From the NCBI GenBank assembly GCA_009829735.1, contig CM020619.1, forward strand, positions 20,465,816 through 20,529,815: a stretch of 64,000 nucleotides of DNA, given 5' to 3'. Both the position numbers and the translations under genes were made by a program. Of the stretch, positions 10,281 to 21,489 are shown piece by piece. The notes under the pieces were generated by a model that ran no database searches, had not been told where the DNA came from, and saw only the letters and a program-made list of their open reading frames with translations. Every line of letters starts with the position of its first letter. Positions within the stretch are counted from its first letter, which is position 1. Source of the stretch: Pyropia yezoensis. Taxonomy: Eukaryota; Rhodophyta; Bangiophyceae; Bangiales; Bangiaceae.

Positions 10281-13200
10281 GTGTGGAGCCGGCTGGTGGG
10301 GCGCGCTGGGCGCCATTCACGGGACCCCCTTCGTTTCGGGCACACTGGGGCTGCACTCCTTTAGTGTGCACGCCCGCCCATGCTTTGTTCTGAGAGACAT
10401 GCTTTGTTTTTGGACCGTTCTGTGCCTACCGGCGGTGCGATGGGGAAACGCATGCTTTGGGGCATCTCGGGTTCCCCGACGCGAGTATATAGTGCGTGCG
10501 TGTCGGCGCCACCGGGGGAGACGAGAGGGGCAACCACAGACACAGACCAAAGACACTGTTTACCTCTTGTACCCTCGATCCCCACCGACGTCGCGCCCAT
10601 CTTCTTCCCCAGACCCACCCCCGTCGATACCACCGTCCTCTTCCCCGTGCCCCGCCGCCCCATTGGCTCGCAGGGCCCGCTGACACCCCCACGGGTACGT
10701 TGAGGGCTCCCCGGTTTTGGGTGGGTCCTCACAGACGGCGTGCACACGAATGTGTCCGAGCTTACTGCCCTATTGGCCAATACTGGTGTGGGTGAGAAGC
10801 TTGACGGGGTGGCTGAAGAGGATACGGGGAGACCGGTGGAGGGGTGGCCCAGCGCCGAAGAGGATGTGGAGGCCGTCGAGGTGACCGTGGACATGGTTTT
10901 GACAGAAGAGCAAGACGAGTAGTCTGGTAGAGTACCAGCGTTCCTTCGTTTGTTGAGTGCGGGTTTAAGGGGTATGAAGCGCTCTGACGTTAGCCCTGTA
11001 CGAGCTGCACAACCGGTCTTGGCTGTGGCACCGACCGTCTTGGCAGCTGCAAGCTGCCGGAAGGCGTGTCGACGACTTGTTACAATTCCTGACCAAATGG
11101 CATGGTGAAATTTACTCGCCTGTACCCGACCAGCTCACTTCGCCTGGCACATTCGTGGTGGCCCCCCTTCACATATTCGAATATATACTATACGGCGAAC
11201 AACACAGGATACGCACACAAAAAAAGTTATTCGAAAAGCACAGCAACCCGAGGACAAACAAGAAAAACACAACGGGGACGCTCTGCAACGAGATCAAAAA
11301 ATTGCGCATCACAAGCGCGGTCATGGCCACGTTTGAGATGCGGAAAAAAGGCGCCGTAGTGAGGGGACAGGGAAGAGGCGGCCGCCGAGACAATGCGGGG
11401 GGGGGGGAGGGGGGGGGGGGGGGGTGAGTAGTGGCGAAGCAATCCAACAGTGAGGAAAGACGGGTCGGGTGGCGGGGATGGGGGCGGGGGCGTGCGAGAT
11501 GCGGGGCAGGTACATAGCTGGGGAGGTGACAGGAGGCGTGAGGGGTGTGGCCTGTGTATGTTGGTCCGATCCGTCCCGCCCACGGTCCCCTAGTACCCGA
11601 TCCCACTCGTGGCCTTCACGCCCCCCGTCACGTCGGCCGCGGGGCACTGCCTGCTGGCCTTTTAATGCTCCCCCCCCCCCCCGATGTGACCCGCGCCCCC
11701 ACCCTGCCCCTTCTCACCCATTGACGGGGGCAGGGGGGGGCGGGCGAGCGCTGCGTGGCCAGCCGCGCGCGCGCTGCCCAGTCTGGGAACGTTGGGGGGG
11801 TAAGGGCATTGAGCGGGGGGGGCGTGGGAGGGAAGGCGTGGGGGGGGGGGGGGTTCCGCTCCTGCAGGGGGGGTTGGGGGGGGGGGGGGGCGTTGTACCG
11901 CCCCTGGGGGGGTGGCGGGGAAAGGGGCGAGACAGTCCAGAAGCCGCGTGCACGCGCGCCCCATTCAGGACGGATCGTGATAGAAAAGTACAAAAGGACG
12001 GCGGAGAGCCACTCGCTTGCGTCCGCACCTTTTTACAGCTTCGACGGGGCGATCGCACAGAAAAGGGTGCGCATTGGCAACGCGCTGCCGATACAATTTT
12101 TCCGAATCACGCCAGTGATTGGTCCCAGGTGCTAATTCCGGGGAAGCTCATCGGAGGCTGGTAGCCGCGCAGAGCGCCGCGCGCTGATAGCTCGATTCTT
12201 GACACGCCAATGGCCATTGCTTGTGCCGTCTCGTACAAGGGGGGTTAGCGCGCAGGGGAGCAGGGAGCCTCGTGAAGTCCGCGGCGTGTGCCCGTTTATG
12301 GAAGTGTGACAGGTCGAGGTGGTCGGGCCCCCTGTGGAATCATACTTGTCGGGCAAATTTATTGTCCGACATTTCACGTGTAGCCTTCGGTTGCGCACTT
12401 GTAGCCTGCATTGAATTCTCCCGCAGACGGTCAAATCACCCGCTCGACCTGACCCCAGCCTTGAACGGAGGGTCCGGGGTGCGCTGGGACTTGTAGCCCA
12501 CGCCCGTCGCCACTTAGCATGGACCGGCCCTGGGAATCATCCGGCGGTGTGCTGGATGCCTCCTGGTCAGCCGCACAGTAGGGCTCAGCACAGTAAGAAG
12601 CGCCAGTATGGGCGGTACGTTTTCCCGATGGAGACTGGACGTACTTCTCCCTACGTGATTGCAAACGCGAAATCACTTCATGCAAAGTCCCGTGAACGAC
12701 CCCTCTACGCGATTGCCTAATGAGAAATTTGGAACAGCTCTTATTAACAGGCCAATGCACTCGCTATTTGTGAAGAACGAACGCCATTTCTCACACTCAC
12801 TAACAAGTATTGTTCTTGTCTTCGACTTGCGAACGGCTTCTCTCTCACCCTCTTTTGTGCGGACCACGGGGGCTACATGACTGCCGACCAATGGCAGCGC
12901 GGAAAACTGGTTAGCTTTTATTTCTACCAAAGTGGCCCCCTATGTAGTCATGTGGATGTGCTGTGCCGGGCCTCTTTTCCGGCACGTCTTTGGCGCGGAA
13001 TGGCGGGCGCCGCCATGTCGCCCCTCGAAAGAGCACACGAGACCACCCCCCAACCGACCCACGATGCATCCGCGACGGGTCGGCTCGGCTCGGACGATTG
13101 CGCGCGCGCTCTTGGGATTTCCTGACACCCCAGCTCGTCTGCCGGGCGGGCTCCGTCCCGTCGACGCTCGACGAGGGGGGTGGCCAGACGGTGCGTACCG

Positions 13201-13591
13201 AAGTCGACCGCCCCCCCACGGCCTGGGTGCCGCCTTGCCCATCCACGGGGTGGCGCGTGCCGTCGCAGCATCGGGCGGCAGTGGGCCTTGCGGCCGCCCC
13301 CTACGCTGCCCCCCACGCTTCTCCCTTCCGGCCCACGTCGTCGGCCGCGCGTCTCCTCCGCTCTCCCTCCTTTGTCCCCGCCTGCGCTGGTAGTCTGAGG
13401 CCGGTCACCCGCCAGCCGACGGCGGGTAGGCCCCCCTTCCCCCCCGCCCCAGCCCCCCCCCCCTCCAGGTGATTTGCTTGCGCCTCCCCCCCCCTCCCCC
13501 CCCCCTTCTCCCCCGGTCGGACTCTGCATTGCCTAGTGCTTCGACCGCTCCAATATCCTCCTCCCCCCCGGTCGCCCGACCGGTCGCCATC
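10281..13591. other. Intergenic, with TATA-like site and G/C homopolymers
   Basis: No gene is supported. A TATATAG string at 10486-10492 lies in sequence with a repeated ATGCTTTG word (10380-10460) that could be an old LTR or promoter fragment; no partner copy is present. 11395-11960 is dominated by runs of G of 6-16 bases, with potential for G-quadruplexes. 12160-12950 is less GC-rich and featureless. 13430-13520 is C-rich and lies just before the RAD21 gene, so it probably contains its promoter or 5' UTR. Confidence 0.5.
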
Positions 13592-14611
13592 ATGTTCTAC
13601 TCCTCCTTTATCCTGACGAAAAAGGGCGCGCTGGCCAAGGTGTGGCTTGCCGCCCATGCGGAACACAAGCTGTCCAAGTCGGCGGTGCTGGCGGTCAACA
13701 TCGTCGCGTCGTGTGGTGCGTCAGCTCGTCTATTTCCTTACTTTATCTCCCCTCTTTTGTTGTTGTCAGGTGCCTGACCTGGCCGACGACCATTCACCGA
13801 CGGGCTCGGGCGCCGCCGCGGCCGTCGTCGGCGATAGTTCTCCCCGCTGACGCCGCCACACGCGCTGCCTGTTGTTGCCGCCCGCCTCGTTTTGCCCCCT
13901 CCACCTCCCTTCCGCGTTCCCAATCTCCTTGCTCCCCATTGTCCCCATGCTCGCCCCTATTTCCTTCCCCAACCCTTTCTTTCTGTCCCTGTTTCCTCCC
14001 CCCCCCCCCCTCTCCCCCTCCTGCAGATGCCATCCGCTCATCCGAGGTGCCCATGGCCCTCCGCCTCACCTCCACCCTCCTCCTCGGCACCGCCCGTATC
14101 CTCGCTCGCAAAGCGCGGTACGTCACGTCCGACGCAGCCGACGCAGCCGTCGCCATTACCGCTGCCGACGCGGCCGCCGCTGCCGGCGATACCACCGCCA
14201 GCGACCCTGCTGGCAGGTCCACCGGTGGGGGCGGTGGTGCCGGCGCCGGGGGCGCCACCGCCGGCGGTGACGGCGCTTCCGCCGCGGACGACGCTGCCTC
14301 CGCGGTGGACCCAACGCTGGCTCCGCTGGCGGCCATCACCCTCGGTGGCGGTCGCGGCGGCCGGGGTGGTGGGGGTGGTGCGGGCGCCGCCCCTGGGGAC
14401 CTGCCTGTGCTGCCGCTCGAGGCGGCGTGGGCGGCCGCCGGGCCGTGGCGCCCCGCCGGCGGCGGTAGCATTGAACTCGACATGGGCGACGGCGGCGGCC
14501 GCGGGGATGACGGCGGTGGCCCTGTTGGACCGGCCGCGGCGGTGGAGGACGCGTACTTTGCCTTCCCCGCCGGCTCTGGGCTGGGGAGCGGCAGCGGCAG
14601 CGGCAGCGGCA

Positions 14612-14642
<31 letters not shown>

Positions 14643-17502
14643 CGCCGCGTCGGGTGGATGGCGGTTGTCGCCGCCCGCCGCCGGGGGTGTGGGGGGGGGA
14701 AGCTGGCCGGCGCCGTCGCCGCCCCCTTCGGCTGCGTCGCCGCACCGGGCGGCGGCGACGGCGGCGGCGGCATCGTCGGCAGCGGCGGGCGCCGCTGCCG
14801 CCGCGTCATTGTCGTCGGCGCCGCCGCCGGCGGGCTCCACCCCCGCCGCCGCGGCGCCCACCCCCGAGCTGACCCGCGCCGCACCTGCCGGCACGGCCTT
14901 GCAAGCCCCTGGCGCGGCCTTGTCGCTGGGCGCCCCCCTCCCGCTGTCGGCTGGCAGCGGCGGCAGCGGCGACGGCGACCGCGGCGGTGGCGGTGGCGGC
15001 AGCGACGGGGGCTGGGCGTCGGCCGGCGCGGCCGCCGCGGCGGCGGCGGCGCCCCCTCCCCCCCCCCTGGCGTTTACGCCCGCCCTGGCCGGACGGGCCG
15101 CCGCCCGCGCGGCGGGCGGCACCCCCCCGGAGCGCTTCCGCGCGGCGGGGTGGCGTGGGGGGCTGGCCCCCCCGGGAAGCGTGCCCGACGACCTCCTCCC
15201 CCTCCCCCGCGACGGCGACGCGGGCGGCGGGTCGGCGCCTCTGGCATGGCGGGCGGCGTCGCCCGCCTGGCCGGGGGGGGAGTCGGTGGGTGCGGCGGCG
15301 GCGGCGGCGGCGTCGGCGGCGGCGGCCGCGCCCCCCGGCGGCGATGTGGATACCCGTGGCGCCACCCCCGGCACCCCCGGCGGGGGCGCCGGCGAGGGCA
15401 CCGTCGTGTCCCCCCCCCCCGCGCCGCTCCCCGCCCTGCGACTGGCGGTTGGGGATAGCCCTGCGGCGGCGACAGCGGCGGCGTCGTCGCTGCCACCGGC
15501 GAGCCCCCCCGACCGCCCCAACACGCCCCCTTCGGCATCCGCACTTGCGCGGGGGGGGGGGCGGCGGCCGCCACGCAAGCGGCGGCGCATCGCCGGCGGC
15601 GCCACCCTCGACGTCCCGCCCACGTGGTCCACGGCGGTGGTGCGGGCGTCGCTGCTCGACGCGCGTCCCCTCCTGCGGCCCGCTTGGCCCGACGGGGGAC
15701 GGGGGGGGGGGGCGGGGGGGGGTGCCGCCACCGCCGCTGACGCTCCCGTCCCCGCCGTCGCCGCCGCCACCGCCGCGACCTCTGCTGCTGCGCCCATGCC
15801 GACGAGGACGGCGGCGGCGCGCGGTGACGGCGGCGGTAGAGGTGTCAGCGCGGCGGCCGCCGCGGCGGCGGCCGCTGCCGCGCTGGCCGCCCCCGTGTGG
15901 GCAGTGTGGGGGGGGGCGGCCGCCGCGCTGCCGCCGCCGCCGCCGCCGCCGCCCGTTGCGCTGTTTGTGACGCCCCACCCTTGGCGTGGCGATGCCACCG
16001 CCGCCGCTGCCGCCGCCGCCACCGCTACCGCCACCGCCTCCGCCACGGACGCGGCGGCGGACAGCGACGAGGCGGCCGACGAGGCGGCAGACGCAGCCGC
16101 GTGGGTGGCGGTGCTCGCAGACGTGGCGGCCGCCCAGTTCGACGTGGCCGCCATTGCTGCTGCTGTGGCGGCAGCGCCCGCCGCCGGCGCCGCCGCCCGC
16201 GACGGCGGCGGCAGCTCCCGTGGCAGCGGAGGCGGCGGCGGCGGGGACGCGCCCGCCGCGCCGGCCATGTCATTGCCCACCCCTCCACCAGTGGTGGACG
16301 TCAGCGACGGCAGCAGCAGGGGCGACGGCGGCGGGCTGCTCCCCCCGCCCCCCCCCGCCCCCCCCGCGCTCGTGGCTGCTGCCCCCACCGGCGCTGTCCG
16401 GGCGCTGGCGTTTGGAGGCACCCCCGGCACAGGTGACGGCCGCGGGCGGGGGTGGGCGGTGCTCGCCACGTCCCCGTGGCCGTCGGTGCCCGGGGCGGGG
16501 GTGCCGGCCGCGGGGGCAGACAATGACGCGGCCGCGGCGGCGGCGGCATCACCGCCGCTGTTGCCGGCGCCCCCAACGTTGGGTGGGGGGGGGAGCCCCC
16601 CGTCGGCGCCGTCGGTGCCGCCGCTGTCGCGGGTGCCGCCGCCTGTGTTTGATGGCTCAGAGGATGCGTCGGCCGCGTCGTTGCTGCCACCGCCGTCCCA
16701 GCCGCCGCCGCTGTCCTGGTCCTTGGGGAGAGCGGGCGAGGGTGCGGCGCGGTGGTCCCCGCCGCTGCCGCCGGGGACAGCGGCGGCTGCGGCAGCGGCA
16801 TTGGCGGCGTCGCCGGCGGCGGCGGCAGCAGAGGGTCAGCCGCCAGTCCCGCTCCCCTTGACGGGTGCCCCATCCGCCGCCGCCGCCGCATTGGCGGCGG
16901 GAGCAGCCATGCCCCCTCCGGGCGGCCGGCTCACGCTCGCCACCGTTGCCGCCGCGCCGGGGGCGGCGGGCGTCGCGGGCGGGCCGTCGCCAAGGGCAGC
17001 CGCCATGGCGGCGCTCCTCGCCGACCGCGGCCTGCGGGGGAGCGGTGCCGCGGGAGGCGGGGGGGTGGTCGATGCCAAAGCCGTCGCCCCTGCCACGCCC
17101 GCCGCCACAGCCGCCGCCAGTGCTACTGCTGTTGATATGGGAAGGTCGGCGGGCCACCCGCCGTCGGGAACCCCCAATGTTGGCAGGGGGGTGAGCCTCC
17201 TCGGTCTGCTCGCAGAGTGCGCTGCTCCCGATGGAGCTGGCGGTGGCGTCGACACGGGTGCCGCCCCCGCCTCTACGGTATCGGCGGCGGCGGGGGCGGC
17301 GGCGTCTGCCGCGTCGCACGCGGTGGCGGCGCCGACGGCGGCCGAGGGCGCTGCGTGTGCGTTGGCGGCGGCCACCACCCTTCGGCGCGTCCCGCGACGC
17401 GTCGCGGCGGTGGCGTTTTATGAGCTTCTCGCCGCCGCGTCTGGGGGAGAGGTGCGCCTGGCGCAGGCTGAGCCGTATGGGGATGTGTGGGTGTGGGCGT
17501 AG
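13592..17502 (+). CDS. RAD21: RAD21/SCC1-type cohesin kleisin subunit
   Basis: The kleisin closes the SMC1-SMC3 ring that holds sister chromatids together in the nucleus. Exon 1 (13592-13715) encodes MFYSSFILTKKGALAKVW, the conserved Rad21/Rec8 N-terminus. It is joined by a 311-base intron to exon 2 (14027-17502), which continues VPMALRLTSTLLLGTARI and RKARYV, the rest of that domain (about residues 1-75). The last 40 residues contain AVAFYELLAAASGGEV and EPYGDVWV, the C-terminal winged helix that binds SMC1. Total length is 1,199 residues. Between them lie about 1,050 residues of Ala/Gly/Pro/Asp/Ser, far longer and more biased than in most relatives. The N-terminus is closer to mitotic RAD21 than to REC8, but meiotic use is not excluded. 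The start has the usual family sequence and sits in GCCATCATG. Confidence 0.93.
13716..14026 (+). other. Intron of the RAD21 gene (311 bp)
   Basis: The donor is G|GTGCGT at 13715/13716 and the acceptor follows a long C/T tract ending CTGCAG at 14026. Splicing joins codon phase 1 to give an Asp codon and makes the two halves of the kleisin N-terminal domain contiguous. The unspliced frame would break this domain. Confidence 0.88.
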
Positions 17503-17567
17503 AGGTATTGAGGACGTGCTTTTTTTCGTGGAGGGGCGTTCCGCACCACGCTTTTCATATTTAGGTA

Positions 17568-18298
17568 CAGTACCTACCCAATATTACTTGTCCACTTTGA
17601 CACGCCCGGTTCGACGTGTGACCAAATCGGAAAAACGATCTCTGCGGTGCCGATTTGTGGTCATCTGTCGACTTCGTCGCTGAGCGGCTGTGTGGCGCGC
17701 TACAGAAAAATGCTCACAGCTTTGCGGTTGGGGCGAGTAGAGTCTCACAGGCGCCATGGGGAGAAAGTTCAGAACCCCTCTGAGCCCCCAGCGGGTGGGA
17801 GCCATGCACGAGATGGTCGCAACCGGAAAGTTCCATGGCGCCATCGCCTTCTTCTTGACCCTAAAGCAGAGAACGGTTGCCTACGTGACTGTACGGGCCG
17901 GGTGCCCCAATACTGGGCCTCAAAGAGACCAGAGGCCTTCCGAAGGCTATGAGCCCTCAAGAGCTCGAAGACCTCGACGGATGGAGAACGACAACCCTTT
18001 CGAGTCAATGACCGAAACAGCGGAAAAGCTCAATAGGGAGCGAACCAAGCCTCTGGCGGGGTTCTCCCTCTCTCCAGTGCCCCTTTACACCGTAAGAAGT
18101 ACCGTGAAGGTGTTGACGTTGTCGTTCCATACCCCCGCCAGAACATGGCTCGCGGCGTGCGCGCGGTGGTGGCGGCCAGAGGGGCATGCACTAAGTCTTT
18201 CTGGGTTTACTGCACCGTGAAGGACGGTTCCAAGCAGAATCAAAAAAATTCTCAGGATTGGCCGTCTTGGGTGGACAAATAATATTGGGTAGGTACTG
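17568..18298. mobile_element. 731-bp TIR DNA transposon with TA target duplication
   Basis: Both ends carry a 28-bp terminal inverted repeat, CAGTACCTACCCAATATTA then C or T then TTGTCCAC, with one mismatch. Each end is flanked by TA (17566-17567 and 18299-18300). Short length, TIRs and a TA duplication fit a non-autonomous Tc1/mariner-superfamily element. It sits between the RAD21 and WDR83 genes. Confidence 0.85.
17756..18220 (+). pseudogene. Open frame inside the TIR element, possible transposase start
   Basis: This 154-residue frame begins MGRKFRTPLSPQRVGAMHEM, basic and helix-forming, as expected at the N-terminus of a helix-turn-helix transposase. It then becomes low-complexity and shows no DDE motif. 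It may be the remnant of the transposase that once moved this element. I could not match it to a named family, and it shares nothing obvious with the transposase at 60053-61411. Confidence 0.3.
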
Positions 18299-18400
18299 TA
18301 CATAGGTAGGTGACGGTGTGTGGGGTGGGGGCGGTTCGGTGAGCGGCGTCGCGCGCGGCGCCTCGCTTCCCTGACGTCTCATAGCCCCCGCCCTCTGGGC

Positions 18401-18707
18401 ATGCCGGCATGGCCGCCCCCCCCCCCCGCCCTTCCCCCCCCCCCCCACCTGCCGCTGCACCTCCTCGGGGCGACCCCCCCCCTCCCGCCCCCCACCGGCG
18501 GCGAGCCCCCCCCCCCCCCTCTACGCCATTGCCGTCTCTCCCGGCGGCGGTCACGCCGTTGCCGCTGGCGCCGACGGCGGGCTGCACGTGGTTGCCCTTC
18601 CACGGGGCACCCGCCTCGCGTCGTATATCGGCCACTCGGGCGCCGTCCACGCGGTGGCCGTGTCGCCTGGGGGCCGTGGGGGGGGGGTGGTGGGGGGGGG
18701 GACGGCA

Positions 18708-18747
<40 letters not shown>

Positions 18748-19942
18748 GGGCGGGGGGGCGCTGCTGCTGTCGGGTGGTGATGACCGGGGGGGGCGGCTGA
18801 CGGATGTCGCCACGGGGGGGGTGGTGCGCGTGTTTGGGGCGGGGGGGGGGGGGGGTGGGCACGGCGGCAGGATTAATGGCGTGGCCTGGGGGGGGGCTGG
18901 GGGGGAGGGAGAGGTGGGGGGGGGGGGGGGGGTAGCGCGCTGTTGCCTCACCGCCTGTTATGACGCGAAGGTGCGTGTGTGGGACCCGCGGGTGGGGGGG
19001 GGTGGGGGTGGTGGAGGTGGGGGGGGTGGTGGTGGGGGTGGTGGGGGTGGTGGGGGTGGTGGCGGTAGCGGGCGTGCCGCGGCGGGGCTGGTGGCCACCC
19101 TAGGCGGCTTCGGCGACTCGGTACAGTCAGTAGCGGTGGCGGGCGACGCCATCCTCACCGCCTGCGTCGACGGCCGCCTGCGGGTGCACGATGTGCGCGC
19201 GGGCACGCTTGCCGTCACCAACGTGGGCGGCGGCGGTGGCGCCGCTGCCGGCGGCGGTGGCGTCGGTGGCGCTGCGCCATGGAGTGGTATCGGGGCTGCC
19301 CCCGCGGCCGGCGGGGGTGCGCCCGACGGTGGCGGTGGGGGTGCAGTGCCGCTGGGCGCGGCGGCCTTTGGCGGCGACGGCGCCACGCTGCTCGCATCAA
19401 CGCTGGCCAGCGCGGTCGTGCGCGTCCGTGCCGCCGATGGCGGTGTCACCGCCGTCTACACCGGCCACACGGCGGGGGTGTACGCAACGGCGATGGGGGT
19501 GGCTCCCGGGGGGGGGGCGCTCGCCGTGGGGGGGGAGGACGGCCACCTATGGGTGTGGGGGGTGGAGGCGGGGGAGGGGGCGGGGGGTGAAGTCGGCGAT
19601 GGACGCGGTGGACGCGGTGGTGGTGGTGGTGGTGGTGGCGGTGGTGGTAGTGGCGGTGGTAGTGGTGGTGGTTGTGGTGGTGGTGGTGGTGGTGGTGGTG
19701 GCGGCTGCGGCGGTTGCAGGGGAGGGGATGCTGCGGCTGCGGCGGGCTGGTGGGCAGACCACCCCCGCACCGCCCCTGCCGGCGGCGTGGCGGGCGCGCA
19801 CGCCGGCCCCGCGGTGGCCGTGGGGTGGTCCCCCGCGGCGGACGGGGTCGTGCTGTCGGCGGGCCACGACGGGTGGCTGCGGGTGTGGGGGACGGCCGCC
19901 GCCGCGGCGGCGGTGGCGGCGGCAGCAGAAGACGATGGCTGA
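18401..19942 (+). CDS. WDR83: WDR83/MORG1-like WD40 repeat protein
   Basis: WDR83 (MORG1) is a seven-bladed WD40 scaffold known from MAPK signalling and spliceosome complexes. Visible blades include LYAIAVSPGGGHAVAAGADG and YIGHSGAVHAVAVSPGG, GGRINGVAW followed by LTACYDAKVRVWDPR, DSVQSVAVAGDAILTACVDG with LRVHDVRAGTL, ASTLASAVVRVR, VYTGHTAGVYATA with GGEDGHLWVWGV, and a last blade ending SAGHDGWLRVWG. The order and the unusual 'V-D-G-R-L-R-V-H-D' blade match WDR83. Gly-rich insertions (19003-19062, 19601-19705) expand loops. The first blade (about 18515-18690) is in another frame from the rest; the shifts fall in a C-run near 18507-18519 and G-runs near 18675-18700 and cancel each other. They are either homopolymer errors in the assembly or real damage. 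The start at 18401 is the in-frame ATG before the first blade and is uncertain. Confidence 0.82.
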
Positions 19943-20488
19943 GTTTTTGTTTGAGAGAGTAGGGGGTGGGGGGCGGAAGAGGGGGATTGGGGGGGGGGAG
20001 AGGGCGGAGTGGCGGCTGCTGAGACGGAGGGCGGGAGGGGTGGGGGGCCGGCGCTTCCCCCAAACGATCCCAAGAGGCGCCACCGGTGTTTGCGGAGGGG
20101 GACAAACTTTGTTCAACAAAGCGCGTGGGGGGGGGGGTAGCCGCCGCCGACAGCTTGCGACCTCACTGGCCGCCGGCGTAGCTGCCGGTGGCGGGGCGGA
20201 GGCACGAGGTGGCGGCCGCGCCGACGGGCGCGATAGGCGGCCGGGGCAGTCGATCCCCCCCCTCCCCCCCCCGTCATTGGCTCGTGGCTGCCCGGGCCGC
20301 CCCACCAGCCACCGTCGGGCGGCGCGCGCGGGGGAGTGACCCGCTCCTTCCCGCGCGACCCGCCCCCCTCCACGGCCACGCATGGACACGCCACCCACGG
20401 TACGGGTCCGACAGCGCGAGCCTTACCCCCCGCGACGCCGCACCTCCCCCCAAGCCCCCCCCTGTCCCCTGACCAAGCAACCTCACCC
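19943..20488. other. Intergenic, GC-rich
   Basis: No gene is supported. G-runs and C-runs are common. It separates the WDR83-like gene from a weak minus-strand frame, with the two 3' ends facing each other if that frame is real. Confidence 0.4.
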
Positions 20489-21436
20489 TCACGCGTCGAC
20501 CAGCAAGCCACGGTCGCCCACGCGGGCGCACCACACTCCCCCTCCGCTGCCGCCGCCACCTCCCCCCCCCCCTCGGCCCCCCGGGCCCGCCATGACGCGG
20601 ACGACCCCGCCCGGCGCGCCGACTACGTCCACCATGGCCGTGGCGGCGGCCTCAAGCCAGCCGCCCCGCCACGTGGCGGCGCCGCCGCCGCCCTCCCCGT
20701 CGCCGACGCGCACGACGACGCCGGCGCCGGCGAGACCCACCGCCGCCTGCACCACTGCCCTTGCCGCGGCGGAGGCGGGGGGGGCGCCGCCGCCGTCGAC
20801 GCCCCCTGCGATTGCCGCCGCCGCCGGAAGGCGTGGCGCACACGCGGTGACCAGGTCTGTCCAGCTATCCACCACCACCCGTACGCCCGGCCCCGCGTGG
20901 CGGGCAAGCGCCGCCGCCGCCCCCGCCGGCCACGTGACCACCTCGACGGCGCGCAGGTGCCCCCCCCCCCCGCCCCCTCCCCCCGCCACCTTTAGCGGCC
21001 GTGCCGCCGACGACGGCCGCAGGGATGGCATCTGCGATGGCATCGGCGGCAGGGGTGGCGGCGGCGGCAGCCACCCCCCCCCGGCCACGCCCGCTACCAC
21101 CACCAGTGGCGACCGTGGCGGCCTGGGGAGGCCCGCCAGGGCGGTCGCGGGCGCCTCGCCAGGCGCAAGCAGCACCGTCAGCGTCGGGGGGGCGGGGAGC
21201 GCCGCTGCCACTGCCCGTGCCGCCGCGACGGGCGGCGGGTGGCGGAGCAAGAAGGGGAGGGGAGGGGGGGGGGGGGCGACAGGGGCGCCCCCGCCGCAAC
21301 CGCCACCGGCGCCACCGCCAAAGCCGCCGCCGGCTGCCGAGGTGTCTGCCGGGGGGGGGGTGCGGATGAGGGTGAGCGACGGGGTGGGCAGGTGGGAGGG
21401 TGAAAGTGCCCGCAAAAGGGAGGGCGGCAGCGCCAT
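20489..21436 (-). CDS. Hypothetical protein (weak)
   Basis: A 315-residue frame with alternating Val/Ala segments (LVVVAGVAGGGW, VRVVVDSWTDLVTA, AVVQAAVGLAGAGVVVRVGD, ATAMVDVVGAPGGVV) separated by Pro/Gly runs. The pattern of beta strands followed by helices resembles a RecA-like fold, and the segment VVVDSWTDL...GVVVRVGD recalls Elongator subunits Elp5/Elp6, but no diagnostic motif is present and I do not assign it. Plus-strand frames in the same place are as long, which is expected by chance in this composition. It is listed because its residue pattern is more protein-like than the alternatives. Confidence 0.35.
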   Translation of the reverse strand: MALPPSLLRALSPSHLPTPSLTLIRTPPPADTSAAGGGFGGGAGGGCGGGAPVAPPPPPLPFLLRHPPPVAAARAVAAALPAPPTLTVLLAPGEAPATALAGLPRPPRSPLVVVAGVAGGGWLPPPPPLPPMPSQMPSLRPSSAARPLKVAGGGGGGGGHLRAVEVVTWPAGAAAALARHAGPGVRVVVDSWTDLVTACAPRLPAAAAIAGGVDGGGAPPASAAARAVVQAAVGLAGAGVVVRVGDGEGGGGAATWRGGWLEAAATAMVDVVGAPGGVVRVMAGPGGRGGGGGGGGSGGGVWCARVGDRGLLVDA

Positions 21437-21489
21437 GAGGCGGGTTGAGCGAGGCGTGGCGAAACGGGGGAGAGGCGTCGGCGGTTGAG

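Noticed and set aside
11077-11427. FLTKWHGEIYSP considered as a chromodomain scrap
   Set aside because: Only a short resemblance to the F-x-V-K-W-x-G pattern and no following Trp-Glu motif; not enough to call.
11395-11960. Clusters of long G-runs considered as telomere or special structure
   Set aside because: The runs are irregular in length and have no repeated unit like a telomere. They could fold as G-quadruplexes, but that is true of many places in this window.
13794-16523. 909-codon open frame on the minus strand
   Set aside because: It is the antisense shadow of the GC-rich RAD21 linker; no motif, and the kleisin evidence on the plus strand is decisive.
19601-19705. Repeating GGTGGT/GGCGGT sequence considered as a CRISPR-like or satellite array
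   Set aside because: It is a trinucleotide run encoding Gly inside the WDR83-like frame, with no spacer structure.
20382-21488. 368-codon plus-strand frame
   Set aside because: Pro/Thr/Ala low-complexity without motif; overlapping minus-strand frame is slightly more plausible but also weak.
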